Of a DNA stretch of 42,209 nt, positions 31,526 to 40,012 are shown piece after piece. The notes under the pieces were generated by a model. That model was not told the origin of the DNA. It did not search any database and saw only the letters and a program-made list of their open reading frames with translations. The position numbers and the translations under genes were made by a program. The stretch's first letter is position 1. Each line of letters begins with the position of its first letter. The stretch comes from Deltaproteobacteria bacterium (GTDB lineage Bacteria; Desulfobacterota; Binatia; UBA12015), in the NCBI GenBank assembly GCA_016874715.1, contig VGTK01000030.1, positions 1 through 42,209 of the forward strand, read 5' to 3'.

Positions 31526-33030
31526 TGGACGGTCCCTCGGATCCCGCCGCGAGGGATGCGCGAACGGCCCTCTGGCCCGCGACGCCGGAGATCGACGATG
31601 CCGTCGCACGTGGGGGTATCCTCGCGCTCGAGGTCGAGATCGGCCTCTCGTGCGGCGGCGCCTGTGAGTACTGTCGTCCCGAACTTGCCGGGCCGACTCC
31701 AGAGCGGCTCTCCCATCGCGATCTCGAACGCGTGCTCGCCGAGGCGTGCGCGCTCGGAGCGCGGCAGGTTTCCTTCGTCGAGGGAGATTGGCTCGGCTAC
31801 CCGCATCTCGCCGAGCTCCTGGCCGAGGTCGACCGCCTGCAGCTCGGGCTCGAGGTCCGGCTCGGATCGCGTGCGCTCGAGCACGAACTCGCGGAGCGGC
31901 TCGTGGCGTCGCGGGCACGCATCGTCGTCGACGTCCACGGCGTGCGCGACGAGACGCACGATCGCGTCGCCAGACATCCTGGCTCTGCCGGGCGAGCGCG
32001 GCGCACGATCGAGGAGCTCCGCCGCCGCGATCCCGGGCACTCGTCGATCGCCGTCCGCGCCCGCATCTGTCGCGCGAATCGCGACGAGATCGAGCCCCTC
32101 TGGCGCTGGGTTCGCTCGCTCGGTCTCGAGCCCTGGTTCGAGAACGCGCCGCCTGGGCGCGACGACGCCCCGCCGGAGCTCGACGACGCGCTCGCCGGGC
32201 TCGACGCCCGCGCGCTCGAGGGTCTGTTCCGGCGGCTCGCCGAGGTCGACCGGGCGGAGTTCGGACACGAGTGGGACCCGCAGCCGCCCTGGCCCGGGCT
32301 GCGCGACCTGCGCCACCGCTACGCGTGCGCGGTCTCCGTGTCGGGCGTGGTGCGCCCGGCGGGCCTCCTCCCCCTGCCGATGGGCGACCTACGTGAGCAT
32401 GGGCTCGACCACGTCCTCCGGGAGAGCGAGGTGATGGAGAACCTCCGCGCGCACGCGACGTCGCTGAAGGGCCCCTGTCGCGACTGCGAGAAGCTCCCGA
32501 CCTGCGCCGGCAGCCGGGCGGTCGCCTTCGCGCTCACCGGCGACTACCTCGCGTCGGATCCGACCTGCTGGAGAAACGCCGACCGGGCGAGCGAGATTGC
32601 CCGGCTTCCGCTGGCGCTGTCGGAGCATCTCCCGCAGAAGGCGCCGATGCGCTTCGTCGACGCGCTCGACTCGGTCGGCGACCGCGTCGGTGAGTGTAGC
32701 GTCACCATCCGTGACGACCTGCCGATGGCCGGTGCGAACGTCGTCGACGACGTCGCCTACCTCGAGATGATCGCGCAATCGATGGCCGCGCTCGAGGTCT
32801 TTGCGCACCTGGGGACCGGCGACGGCGGGTTCGGCGGGTTCCTGGTCGGCGCCGAAGACCTCGAGGTCTTCGCGCCGGCGCGGCTCGGTGATCGCCTGCG
32901 TATCCGCGTGAGGAAGGACGTGCGGATCGGCAAGTACGGCATCGTGAGCGGCACGGTCCTGCGTGACGAGTCGGTCCTCGCACGCGGCAACATCAAGATC
33001 TGGCGTGAGAGTGGCGTCCCAGAGCCTTGA
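31525..33030 (+). CDS. Radical SAM/SPASM-like domain fused to an ApeP-like hotdog dehydratase domain
   Basis: 501 residues with two unrelated parts. Residues ~30-350 are radical-SAM: LSCGGACEYC gives Cys43, Cys47 and Cys50 (CX3CX2C). A later cysteine set (Cys268, GPCRDCEKLPTC with Cys318/321/327, and Cys348) fits an auxiliary SPASM-type Fe-S cluster. Residues ~366-495 form a hotdog fold like aryl polyene dehydratases: LPQKAPMRFVDALDSVGDRV, the helix YLEMIAQSMAAL (Glu414, Gln418), GFLVGAEDLEVFAPARLGD and a final strand GNIKIW. The ordinary ApeP-like sequence carries His where Gln371 is here, by eye. The fusion suggests a radical step on an acyl chain linked to 3-hydroxyacyl dehydration. The ATG overlaps the ACP stop (TGATG). 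No frameshift or in-frame start marks a separate second gene. Confidence 0.8.
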   Translation: MDGPSDPAARDARTALWPATPEIDDAVARGGILALEVEIGLSCGGACEYCRPELAGPTPERLSHRDLERVLAEACALGARQVSFVEGDWLGYPHLAELLAEVDRLQLGLEVRLGSRALEHELAERLVASRARIVVDVHGVRDETHDRVARHPGSAGRARRTIEELRRRDPGHSSIAVRARICRANRDEIEPLWRWVRSLGLEPWFENAPPGRDDAPPELDDALAGLDARALEGLFRRLAEVDRAEFGHEWDPQPPWPGLRDLRHRYACAVSVSGVVRPAGLLPLPMGDLREHGLDHVLRESEVMENLRAHATSLKGPCRDCEKLPTCAGSRAVAFALTGDYLASDPTCWRNADRASEIARLPLALSEHLPQKAPMRFVDALDSVGDRVGECSVTIRDDLPMAGANVVDDVAYLEMIAQSMAALEVFAHLGTGDGGFGGFLVGAEDLEVFAPARLGDRLRIRVRKDVRIGKYGIVSGTVLRDESVLARGNIKIWRESGVPEP

Positions 33031-33769
33031 GGCCGGACGAGGGGATCGCCGCCACCGGGCCCCGATCGGGATCGCCGGCAGCGCGCTCTGCCTCCTCCTC
33101 GCGTCTTCACCCGCCTCTCCTTCTCGCGCCGCGCAGGCGCCCGATCCACCCGCTCCCACCGCGGCCGAGCCCGACGGGGGCGGCGGCGATCCGGCGGCGG
33201 CCCTGCGCGCCGTCGAGCGGATCGAGCGACAGTCGACCGGCATCCGCACGCTCAGTGCGTCGCTCGTGCAGGAGAAGCACCTCGCCCTGTTCGAGAAGCC
33301 ACTCGTGCTCGAGGGCCGCCTGTACCTGCAGAAGCCCGATCGCGTCGCGTTCCGGATCGAGCGACCGCTCCGCTACACGATGGTGATCTCCGGTGAGCAG
33401 CTCCGCCAGTGGGACGAGGACTCGGGCGAGGTCCAGACGATCTCCCTCGCCGACAACCCTGGCTTCAAGCTCGTCCTGCGACAGATGCGCGGCTGGCTCT
33501 CGGGGTCGTACTCCTCGATGCTCGGCGAGTACCACGCGACCGTCCTGCGGGAGGAACCGATCGAGCTCGTCTTCGTTCCGCGCGAGCACGCCCTCGCCTA
33601 CGGCACCGTGGAGCGTGTCCGGGTCGCGTTCGGCCCGGACGCGCGCCACCTCCGTGAGATCGAGATCCTCGACCGACAGGGCGACCGGACCCTCTTCCGC
33701 TTCGCGGACGTCCGCCTCGATCCGGACCTCGATCCCGCCGTCTGGGAAGCGGAGCCGCGTGGCCGCTAG
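33011..33769 (+). CDS. LolA-like outer-membrane lipoprotein carrier protein
   Basis: About 252 residues. The N-terminus carries a signal-like hydrophobic segment (IGIAGSALCLLLASSPASPS) before a Pro/Ala linker. The LolA/COG2834 core follows: RIERQSTGIRTLSASLVQEK, GRLYLQKPDRVAFRIERP, then WLSGSYSSMLGEY and EIEILDRQGDRTLFRFADVRL. As part of LolA-MMPL-DUF3261 it should act in periplasmic handling of the exported product. GTG 33011 is chosen, overlapping the preceding gene by 20 bases; GTG 33005 is equally possible. It shares KHxALxEKPL/KHVALLAEPL-type sequence with the LolA-like protein at 78-923, so both descend from the same subfamily. Stops at TAG 33767-33769, inside the MMPL gene. Confidence 0.85.
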   Translation: MASQSLEAGRGDRRHRAPIGIAGSALCLLLASSPASPSRAAQAPDPPAPTAAEPDGGGGDPAAALRAVERIERQSTGIRTLSASLVQEKHLALFEKPLVLEGRLYLQKPDRVAFRIERPLRYTMVISGEQLRQWDEDSGEVQTISLADNPGFKLVLRQMRGWLSGSYSSMLGEYHATVLREEPIELVFVPREHALAYGTVERVRVAFGPDARHLREIEILDRQGDRTLFRFADVRLDPDLDPAVWEAEPRGR

Positions 33770-36167
33770 CGCGTTCGCCGCCGTGCTCGAGGCCGTGTGG
33801 CGGCGCCGGCCGATCGTCCTCGGCGCGTCCGCGGCCGCGATCGCCTTCGGGCTCTACGTGCTGGCGACGGTGCCGCTCGACAGCGACGTCGCGTTCATGC
33901 TGCCGGCGGACCCGGAGGTGCAGCAGAGCATGACGTTCCTGCGCGAGTCCGACCTGTCCGGCAAGGTCGTCCTCTCGCTCGAGATCGCGCCGCATGCGGG
34001 CGGCCTCGACGCGCTTCTCGCGGCGAGCGCTCGCCTGGAGGCAAGCCTGGGCCCGCCGCTCGTGACGCGCGTCGAGTCCGGCGTGTCGGGCGAGTCCTTC
34101 ACCACGGAGATGCAGCGCCTCCTCGCGCACCTTCCCGAGCTCGCCGGCGAGAGCGACCTGCGCGAGGTCGACGGGCGGCTCGACCAGGCGGGCGTCGACG
34201 CAATGCTGCGCGCCAGCTACCGGCAGCTCGTCGGACCGGGTGAGCTGTTCGCGAAGGATCTCGTCCGCGCGGATCCGTTCGGCCTGAGCCGCCGGCCGCT
34301 CGCGGCGTTGCAGAGACTCGCCGCCTCGGTCGGCTACGACGTCGAGATCGAGCAGGGCCGCTTCGTCAGCTCCGACCGCCGACACGCGCTCCTCGTCCTC
34401 GAGACGCCGATCGCGATCACGGATTCCGCGGGAGGACGGGATCTCGTCGCCTACCTGCGCGGCGCGATCGCCGGGCTGCCCGCCGGCGTGACGGCGGACA
34501 TCGTCGCGGGCCATCTCCACACGATCAGCAACGAGGACGTGCTCAAGCAGGACCTGGTCGTCGGGCTCGGCAGCGCGAGCATCGGTTTCGTCACCCTCTT
34601 TCTGCTCCTCTACCGAGACCCGCGGGCGGTGCTGCTCTTTCTCGTGCCCGCCGCGTCGGTGGTCATCGCGATCGGCCTCGAAGGGTTCGCGGCCGACCGG
34701 CTCTCGGCCTTCGTCGTCGGCATGGGCGGCGTGATCGTCGGAATCGCCGACGACTACGCGATCCACGTCTACATGGCGATCCGCGCGTCTGGCGGAGACG
34801 TGACCGCCGTTCGCTTCATCGCAGGACCGATGGTCGCGGCAGCGCTCACCACGCTGAGCGTCTTCCTCGCGTTCCTGTTCTCGAGCGTCCCGGGGTACCG
34901 CCACCTCGCCCTGTTCGCCGTCGTGAGCATCAGCATCTGCGTGCTCTTCTCGCTCTTCGTGCTGCCGCTTCTGGTCGGCGGAAGAGAGCGCCGCGCGTGG
35001 AGCCGCGGCTTCTTTCCCAACGTCCCGCAGCTCTCCGTCACGGCCGGCACCGTCGCCATCCTCGCGTGGGCCGCGATCCTGCTGGGCGGACTCGCGACGC
35101 TGCGCTCGCTGGACGTGCGGACCGACCTGCGGCAGATGGACGGCAGCGAACCCTACGTCCTCGATGCAGAGCGCCGGTTCGAAGAGCTGTGGAGCGTGCG
35201 CGGCCAACCAGCCATCCTCGTCGCGTCCGGAGCGACTCTCGATGAAGCGCTCGGCCTGAGCTCCACCCTCACCGAGGCGGTGGTCGCCGCGATGGGATCC
35301 GAGAGCTCGAGCCGCTTCGGCAGCGTCGCGCCGATCTGGCCGTCGCGCGAGCGCCGCGCCGAGAACGCGGCGCGCTGGAGGTCGTTCTGGCGCGGCGACC
35401 GGGCGGCGCACCTGCGCTCGCTCCTCACCGAGATCGCGCCGCGCTACGGCTTCGCGCCGAGCGCGTTCGACCCCTTCCTCGCGCAGATCGCGGACGGAGA
35501 CGCGGCGGACGCGAGCGACGCGGCCCCGTTCCCCCTGCTCGCGAAGCGGTTCACCCGGGCGACTCCCTCGGGATACCAGGTCTTCTCCTTCTTCCCCGAC
35601 GAGCCACGCTGGCTCGAGGCCGTCCGAGAGATCTCGCAGCGCAACCCCGGCTCCTTCGTCGTCTCGCGCGCCGGCCTCGCGAGCGGGCTCGCGCGCTCGG
35701 TATCGTCGGAGGTCCGCTTCATCGCCACCGTCGCGGCCTTCCTGATCCCGGTCCTGACCTTGTTCCTGCTGCGCAGCGTCCGCTTGACGGCACTGGCGCT
35801 GGTGACGGTCGCGTCGAGCGTCGTCGCGATGCTCGCGGTCCCCACCCTCCTCGGTTGGAGCTTGACCGCCCCGGCGATGGTCGCGGCCACCGTCGTCGTC
35901 GGGCTCGCGATCGACTACGGGATCTTCATGGTTCACGCCTGCGACCGGCACGTCGACACCGAGACCACGGCCGCGGTCACGATGTCGTCGGCGAGCACGC
36001 TGATCGGGACCGGCGCGCTCATGCTGTCGCGCCACCCCGTGCTGTTCTCGATCGGGTTCACGATGTTCACCGGCATCAGTGCCGCCTACGCGACCTCCGT
36101 CCTCGTCGTACCCGCGCTGTACGACCGCTTCTTCCGCGCGGCGGAGGCTCGTCCGGGGGCGCGATGA
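33759..36167 (+). CDS. MMPL/RND-family membrane exporter
   Basis: 802 residues in two homologous halves. Each has a large periplasmic loop after the first helix, then a cluster of helices. The first half contains FVVGMGGVIVGIADDYAIHVYM and the second VVVGLAIDYGIFMVHACDR (shown in parts), with the charged intramembrane Asp residues used for proton coupling in RND transporters. Aryl polyene loci encode an MMPL exporter next to LolA and DUF3261, and this gene is in that position. It likely moves the polyene-lipid from the inner membrane to LolA or the outer membrane. GTG 33759 overlaps the LolA stop by 11 bases; its TGA overlaps the lipoprotein ATG (ATGA). Confidence 0.94.
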   Translation: MAASAFAAVLEAVWRRRPIVLGASAAAIAFGLYVLATVPLDSDVAFMLPADPEVQQSMTFLRESDLSGKVVLSLEIAPHAGGLDALLAASARLEASLGPPLVTRVESGVSGESFTTEMQRLLAHLPELAGESDLREVDGRLDQAGVDAMLRASYRQLVGPGELFAKDLVRADPFGLSRRPLAALQRLAASVGYDVEIEQGRFVSSDRRHALLVLETPIAITDSAGGRDLVAYLRGAIAGLPAGVTADIVAGHLHTISNEDVLKQDLVVGLGSASIGFVTLFLLLYRDPRAVLLFLVPAASVVIAIGLEGFAADRLSAFVVGMGGVIVGIADDYAIHVYMAIRASGGDVTAVRFIAGPMVAAALTTLSVFLAFLFSSVPGYRHLALFAVVSISICVLFSLFVLPLLVGGRERRAWSRGFFPNVPQLSVTAGTVAILAWAAILLGGLATLRSLDVRTDLRQMDGSEPYVLDAERRFEELWSVRGQPAILVASGATLDEALGLSSTLTEAVVAAMGSESSSRFGSVAPIWPSRERRAENAARWRSFWRGDRAAHLRSLLTEIAPRYGFAPSAFDPFLAQIADGDAADASDAAPFPLLAKRFTRATPSGYQVFSFFPDEPRWLEAVREISQRNPGSFVVSRAGLASGLARSVSSEVRFIATVAAFLIPVLTLFLLRSVRLTALALVTVASSVVAMLAVPTLLGWSLTAPAMVAATVVVGLAIDYGIFMVHACDRHVDTETTAAVTMSSASTLIGTGALMLSRHPVLFSIGFTMFTGISAAYATSVLVVPALYDRFFRAAEARPGAR

Positions 36168-36838
36168 GGCCCCTCACCCTCCTCGCGCTCTGGCTCGCGC
36201 TGCTCTTGCCGGCGGGCTGTGCGCCGCAGTCGGTGCGGGCGCTGCCGCCGCTGCCCGAGGTACCTGCCGAGCCCTACCGGGTGGTCGAGGCGTTCGCGGC
36301 TCGCCTTGCGGACCCGCTCCGGGTCGTGAACACCGCGACCTTCGAGCTCGGCTGGCAGACCCTCGTGGTTCTCGGGCTCACACGCGTGGATGCCGCGACT
36401 GGAACGTTCGCCGTCGTCGGCCTGTACCCGGCGGGCGGGGTGAAGCTCTTCGAGGTCGAGGGCGATCGCGCTTCCGTCCGGCGTTCGTTCGCCCAGCCGC
36501 AGCTCCTCGAGCGCGGCGACCTGCCCGCCGCGGTGGCCGAAGACACGCGGCGGATCTATCTCGATCGCGTGCCTGCTCGCGAGGCCGTCTCGACCTTCGA
36601 GGATGGCGTGCTCCGCTTCCGGCAGCCTACCGGGGCCGGCACGCTCGAGTTCGCCTTCGCAGGGCCAGAGGCCGTGCTCGTGGAGAAGAGCTATCGCGAG
36701 GAGGGGGCCCCGGCGTGGACCGTCCGCTACGGGGACTACCGCAAGCAGGGGGGAAACCTGTACGCGGGGACGATCGTCCTCGAGCACCACGACTACGATT
36801 ACCGGTTGACGCTGCACCTGAAGGAGATCCTGTCGTGA
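36164..36838 (+). CDS. DUF3261-type outer-membrane lipoprotein
   Basis: 224 residues. The signal peptide MRPLTLLALWLALLLPAGC ends in the lipobox LPAGC, with Cys19 lipidated. The remainder is beta-rich (FELGWQTLVVLGLTRVD, YPAGGVKLFEVEGDR, VLEHHDYDYRLTLHLKEI), as in the DUF3261 lipoproteins of aryl polyene clusters, which may act as an outer-membrane acceptor. Function is not established for the family. The gene is joined to MMPL by ATGA and to the next dehydratase-like gene by GTGA. Confidence 0.85.
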   Translation: MRPLTLLALWLALLLPAGCAPQSVRALPPLPEVPAEPYRVVEAFAARLADPLRVVNTATFELGWQTLVVLGLTRVDAATGTFAVVGLYPAGGVKLFEVEGDRASVRRSFAQPQLLERGDLPAAVAEDTRRIYLDRVPAREAVSTFEDGVLRFRQPTGAGTLEFAFAGPEAVLVEKSYREEGAPAWTVRYGDYRKQGGNLYAGTIVLEHHDYDYRLTLHLKEILS

Positions 36839-37290
36839 GCAACGGCCGCGACCTCGTCCACGCCGACGGCGGCTCCTCGAGCCCGATGGCGGAGCAGATC
36901 CGCGCGGCGATGGGCGCGATCACGTCCGAGCCGGGTGAGCTCCGGGCGAGCTTCACCTTCGGCCCGGACTTCGTCGGCTTCCAGGGCCACTTCCCGGGCC
37001 GGCCGATCCTCCCCGGCGTGTGCGAGGTCCAGGCGGCGCTGCTGCTCGTCGAAGCGCACCTCCATCGTCCCGTGCGGCTGCGGCAGATCGAGCGCGCCCG
37101 CTTCTCGGCGCCCGCCACCTGCGGCGAGCGCCTCGACTTTCACTGCACGACGAAGGTCGACGCCGCCGGCGAGACGGTCGTCCGGACGATCGTCCGCCGC
37201 GGCGAAGCGACGATCGCGCGCTTCCGTCTTCGCGTCGCGGTCGGTCTTCGCGGCACGGTGGGCGGCACGGTGGATGGAGCGGCTGGCTGA
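36835..37290 (+). CDS. FabZ/FabA-like hotdog protein (ApeI-like) with altered acidic residue
   Basis: 151 residues with a single hotdog domain. The beta-hydroxyacyl-ACP dehydratase motif is GFQGHFPGRPILPGVCEVQA, with His52 as the catalytic His. The Glu that FabZ carries four positions after PGV is Gln66 here. A Glu is found two residues earlier (Glu64), which might substitute. Thus it may be a dehydratase with shifted chemistry, an isomerase or a non-catalytic partner. GTG 36835 overlaps the lipoprotein stop; its TGA overlaps the thioesterase ATG (TGATG). Near the C-terminus a 12-base in-frame duplication gives RGTVGGTVDG. Confidence 0.82.
   Translation: MSNGRDLVHADGGSSSPMAEQIRAAMGAITSEPGELRASFTFGPDFVGFQGHFPGRPILPGVCEVQAALLLVEAHLHRPVRLRQIERARFSAPATCGERLDFHCTTKVDAAGETVVRTIVRRGEATIARFRLRVAVGLRGTVGGTVDGAAG
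37249..37272. repeat. 2 x 12-bp in-frame tandem repeat
   Basis: cgcggcacggtg (37249-37260) is followed by ggcggcacggtg (37261-37272), encoding RGTV-GGTV at the C-terminus of the hotdog protein. Length 12 keeps the reading frame. A small example of the gene-end duplications in this locus. Confidence 0.7.
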
Positions 37291-37811
37291 TGCCCCGGCG
37301 CCGCAAGCGAGAGTACTTCGATCGGATCGAAGGTGCGCCGCCACCGATCGTCGCGCGGATCCACCGCCGCGTCCGGTTCAGCGAGGCGGACGTCATGGGC
37401 ATCGCCTGGCATGGGCGCTACGCATCGTTCGCCGAGGAGGCGTGGGCGGAGCTCGGCCGCCGCTCCGGTCTCGGCTACCGCGACTTCCAGGCGGCGAAGC
37501 TTCTGGCACCGATCGTCATCCTCCACTTCGACTACCACCGGCCTCTCCAGCTCGACGAAGGGTTCACGGTCGACGCGGCGTGGGTGTGGTGCGAGGGCGC
37601 GCGGATCAACACCGAGTACACGCTGTCCAGGGAGAACGGTGAGCTCGCAGCGAGCGGCTACTCGGTGCAGATGCTGGTCCACGCGGAGACGCGGCTGCCG
37701 TGCATGGTGTCGCCCCCGTTCCTGGACCGCTGGCGGGCGCGCTGGAGGGCGGGCGAGTTCCGGTCGGACGCGACGCTGCGGGCCGGCGAGCCCGGAGCGC
37801 AGGACACATGA
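37290..37811 (+). CDS. Acyl-CoA/acyl-ACP thioesterase (4HBT family)
   Basis: 173 residues. The 4-hydroxybenzoyl-CoA thioesterase-type signature is RFSEADVMGIAWHGRYASFAEEA, with Asp34 as probable catalytic acid and His41 and Glu49/50 nearby. HFDYHRPLQLDEGFTV and INTEYTLSRENGELAASGYSVQM complete the hotdog. Thioesterases of this type occur in aryl polyene loci (ApeK position) and hydrolyse stalled or finished thioesters. It overlaps genes on both sides (TGATG at 37288-37292, ATGA at 37808-37811). Confidence 0.9.
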   Translation: MPRRRKREYFDRIEGAPPPIVARIHRRVRFSEADVMGIAWHGRYASFAEEAWAELGRRSGLGYRDFQAAKLLAPIVILHFDYHRPLQLDEGFTVDAAWVWCEGARINTEYTLSRENGELAASGYSVQMLVHAETRLPCMVSPPFLDRWRARWRAGEFRSDATLRAGEPGAQDT

Positions 37812-38947
37812 GCCGTCGCGCGATCGCGGTCGAGTTCGACCTCGTGTCCGCCCTCGGGCCCGACGCGGAGACGACGTGGGGAGCGCTGGTGACGGGCCAG
37901 AGCGGCGTCCGTCCCTTCGCCCGCTTCCCCGCCGGACCCGCCCGACCGTCGAACGCGGCCTTCGTGGACGGCCTGGAGCCCGGGCATGGCGACACGCTCG
38001 TCGTGCAGATGCTCCGCCCCGTGCTCGAGCGACACCGCCACGCGATCCCGTCCGATGCGCAGCTGCTGCTCGCGACGACGAACGGAGAGATCGAGTACCT
38101 CGAGCGCGCCGTCGCTGGAGAGCCTGCGTCGGCGAAGGACAGCGTCCCGACCGTGCTCGCGACAAAGGTCCAGGCCCTCGTCGGACTCGAACGACCCGGC
38201 GTCGTCGTGAGCGCCGCATGCGCGTCCTCGACAGTCGCGATCGCGGAAGGTGCGGCGATGATCCGCGCCGGCGAAGCAGAGAGCGTCCTGATCGTCGCAT
38301 GTGACTTCGTGAGCGAATTCGTTGCTGCCGGCTTTCGCTCCCTCGGCGCGCTCGCACCTGATCGCGCGCGGCCGTTCGATCGCGACCGCAGAGGCCTCAG
38401 CCTCGGAGAAGCTGCGGGCTTCCTCCTCCTGATGGACGAGCACCGCGCGCGGGCCGAAGCGAGGACTTGCCACGCCGAGATCGCAGGCTGGGGGGTGAGC
38501 TCCGACGCGGACCACATCACTGCCCCCTCCGCGACGGGCCAGGGCCTCGCGACCGCGATCCGCAAGGCGCTGGCGACGGCCTCGGTCGACCCGCGGAACG
38601 TCGGCAGCATCTGCGCCCACGGGACCGGCACGCGCCCGAACGACGCGATGGAGCTGCAGGCCTTCGCCCGCGTCTTCGCGGACGCGGTCCCGACGTATTC
38701 GGTCAAGGGCGCCGTCGGGCACACGATGGGGACGGCAGGGCTGGTCGACGCGATTGTGGCCGTGCAGAGCTTGACGGTCGGAACGGCTCCGCCGACGGCA
38801 GGCTTGCTGGAGCCCGACACGGACGCGCTGACGTGGGTGAGCGCCAGCCCTCAGAGCTGCTCCCCGATGGTTGCGCTGTCGACGAACTCGGGATTCGGCG
38901 GCGTGAACTCCGCCCTGGTGCTCCGGCGATGCGAGGCGCCGCGATGA
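37808..38947 (+). CDS. Beta-ketoacyl-ACP synthase (catalytically complete, short N-terminus)
   Basis: 379 residues. Cys138 is in VVVSAACASSTVAIA; the His motifs are CAHGTGT and KGAVGHTMGTAG. PFDRDRRGLSLGEAAGFLLL and STNSGFGGVNSALVLRR are typical. The first strand (IAVEFDLVSALGPDAETTW) and the region before the active site are shorter than in FabF, resembling the KS found at the end of aryl polyene operons. Its partner is probably the following truncated KS-like protein, joined by a 4-base ATGA overlap. Confidence 0.93.
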   Translation: MSRRAIAVEFDLVSALGPDAETTWGALVTGQSGVRPFARFPAGPARPSNAAFVDGLEPGHGDTLVVQMLRPVLERHRHAIPSDAQLLLATTNGEIEYLERAVAGEPASAKDSVPTVLATKVQALVGLERPGVVVSAACASSTVAIAEGAAMIRAGEAESVLIVACDFVSEFVAAGFRSLGALAPDRARPFDRDRRGLSLGEAAGFLLLMDEHRARAEARTCHAEIAGWGVSSDADHITAPSATGQGLATAIRKALATASVDPRNVGSICAHGTGTRPNDAMELQAFARVFADAVPTYSVKGAVGHTMGTAGLVDAIVAVQSLTVGTAPPTAGLLEPDTDALTWVSASPQSCSPMVALSTNSGFGGVNSALVLRRCEAPR

Positions 38948-39639
38948 CGTCGCCCCTGGACGACGGCGTCCCGAGCGCCCGTGTGACCGGCCTCGGCTGG
39001 ATCGCCGGCGGACGCTTCGCCGCGGAGCGCCTCGGTCTCACCGGCTCCTTCGACGACCTCTCCGAGCTGCGCGACGAGCTCGTCGAGCGCGGGATCCTGC
39101 CCGCACCGATCCGTCGCTTCGCCAAGCTCGACGACGCCTGCCGCATGGCGTCTCTCGTCGCGGGCCTGGCGCTCCACGACGCGGGTGTCGCGTGCGGTGG
39201 CGACGTCGCGCGCGACGTCGCCGTGCTCGGCACGAGCGAGCGCGGCTGCCTGGAGACCAACCGTGCGTTCTTCGCGGACTACCTCCGACACGAGCGCCGG
39301 AGCGGCCGCGGTAGCCTCTTCGTCTACACGCTGCCGTCGATCCCGGCGTCCGAGGTCTCGATGCAGTTCAAGCTCGTCGGCCCGACCGCATGGCTCGGCA
39401 GCGCCGACGCGCGGGGGCGACTCCTCCTCGACCGAGCGGAGGCGATGCTGCGACGCGGCGACAGCGCGGCTGTGCTCTGCTTCGACGTGAGCGAATCCGG
39501 CGGCGTCGGTCTCTTGCTCGACCGGGCGCCGGACGGCCCAGGACCCGTCGCGGACCTCGCGAAGGTGAGGAGGTTGGCGCCGTCGCTCGCCACGCTCGAG
39601 CCGATCGTCGACGTCGTCCGCCGGGCGTTCCGCGCGTGA
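38944..39639 (+). CDS. Truncated ketosynthase-like protein (N-terminal half; Cys replaced by Asp)
   Basis: 231 residues, equivalent to only the first half of a ketosynthase. RVTGLGWIAGGRF matches the first strand, and VAVLGTSERGCLETNRAF and SLFVYTLPSIPASEVSMQFKLVG (in parts) match the region before the active site. GPTAWLGSADARG aligns with the nucleophile elbow and puts Asp155 at the Cys position. The C-terminal half with the two His motifs is absent. Such short KS-N-terminal-like proteins (PF13723-like) are found in aryl polyene clusters; their role is unclear and may be structural. It follows a complete KS with ATGA overlap. Confidence 0.8.
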   Translation: MTSPLDDGVPSARVTGLGWIAGGRFAAERLGLTGSFDDLSELRDELVERGILPAPIRRFAKLDDACRMASLVAGLALHDAGVACGGDVARDVAVLGTSERGCLETNRAFFADYLRHERRSGRGSLFVYTLPSIPASEVSMQFKLVGPTAWLGSADARGRLLLDRAEAMLRRGDSAAVLCFDVSESGGVGLLLDRAPDGPGPVADLAKVRRLAPSLATLEPIVDVVRRAFRA

Positions 39640-39736
39640 GCGGCGGCGCACGGCGGCGTTTTCCCGCCCGTCGTGGGATCTGCGCGAGCAGAGCGACGAG
39701 CTTGCCCGCCAGCGAGCGAGCCGATAACAGGGCGCG
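39640..39736. other. Short intergenic spacer, nothing recognised
   Basis: 97 bases before the next ACP. A GC-rich stretch followed by tttt (around 39658-39661) does not form a convincing stem, so I do not call a terminator. It is the first sizeable break in the plus-strand run of overlapping genes. Confidence 0.3.
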
Positions 39737-40012
39737 GTGCCGACCCGAGCCGACGTAGCGCAGCGCGCGAAGGAGATCCTCGTCGACGGCCTCCGGCTCG
39801 ACATCACGCCCGAGGAAATCGTCGACAGCGACCCGATCTTCGGCGAAGGCCTCGGCCTGGACTCGATCGACGTGCTCGAGTTCGTCCAGCTCGTGGAGGA
39901 GGAGTTCGGAATTCCGATCTCCGACGAGGAGGTCGTGCGGGAGGCCTTCTCCTCGATCAGCTCCCTGACCGATTTCCTCCTTACCCGGATCGACACGAAG
40001 GCTACGGGGTAG
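39737..40012 (+). CDS. Acyl carrier protein
   Basis: 91 residues with the site FGEGLGLDSIDVLEFVQLV, Ser43 modified by phosphopantetheine. It begins at GTG 39737. It is a close relative of the ACP at 976-1248 (both have RAKEIL/RAKELL, EEIVD, PIFG, GLGLDSID), which suggests duplication across the locus. It lies between a KS-like gene and a halogenase-like flavoprotein, and such flavoproteins can act on carrier-bound substrates, so it may present the aromatic or acyl group to that enzyme. Confidence 0.95.
   Translation: MPTRADVAQRAKEILVDGLRLDITPEEIVDSDPIFGEGLGLDSIDVLEFVQLVEEEFGIPISDEEVVREAFSSISSLTDFLLTRIDTKATG

Noticed and set aside
33465..36035. Long open frame on the minus strand (about 850 codons) rich in Arg, Glu and Asp
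   Set aside because: Antisense to the MMPL exporter, whose RND motifs and helices are unmistakable. Charged low-complexity translation is typical of a shadow.
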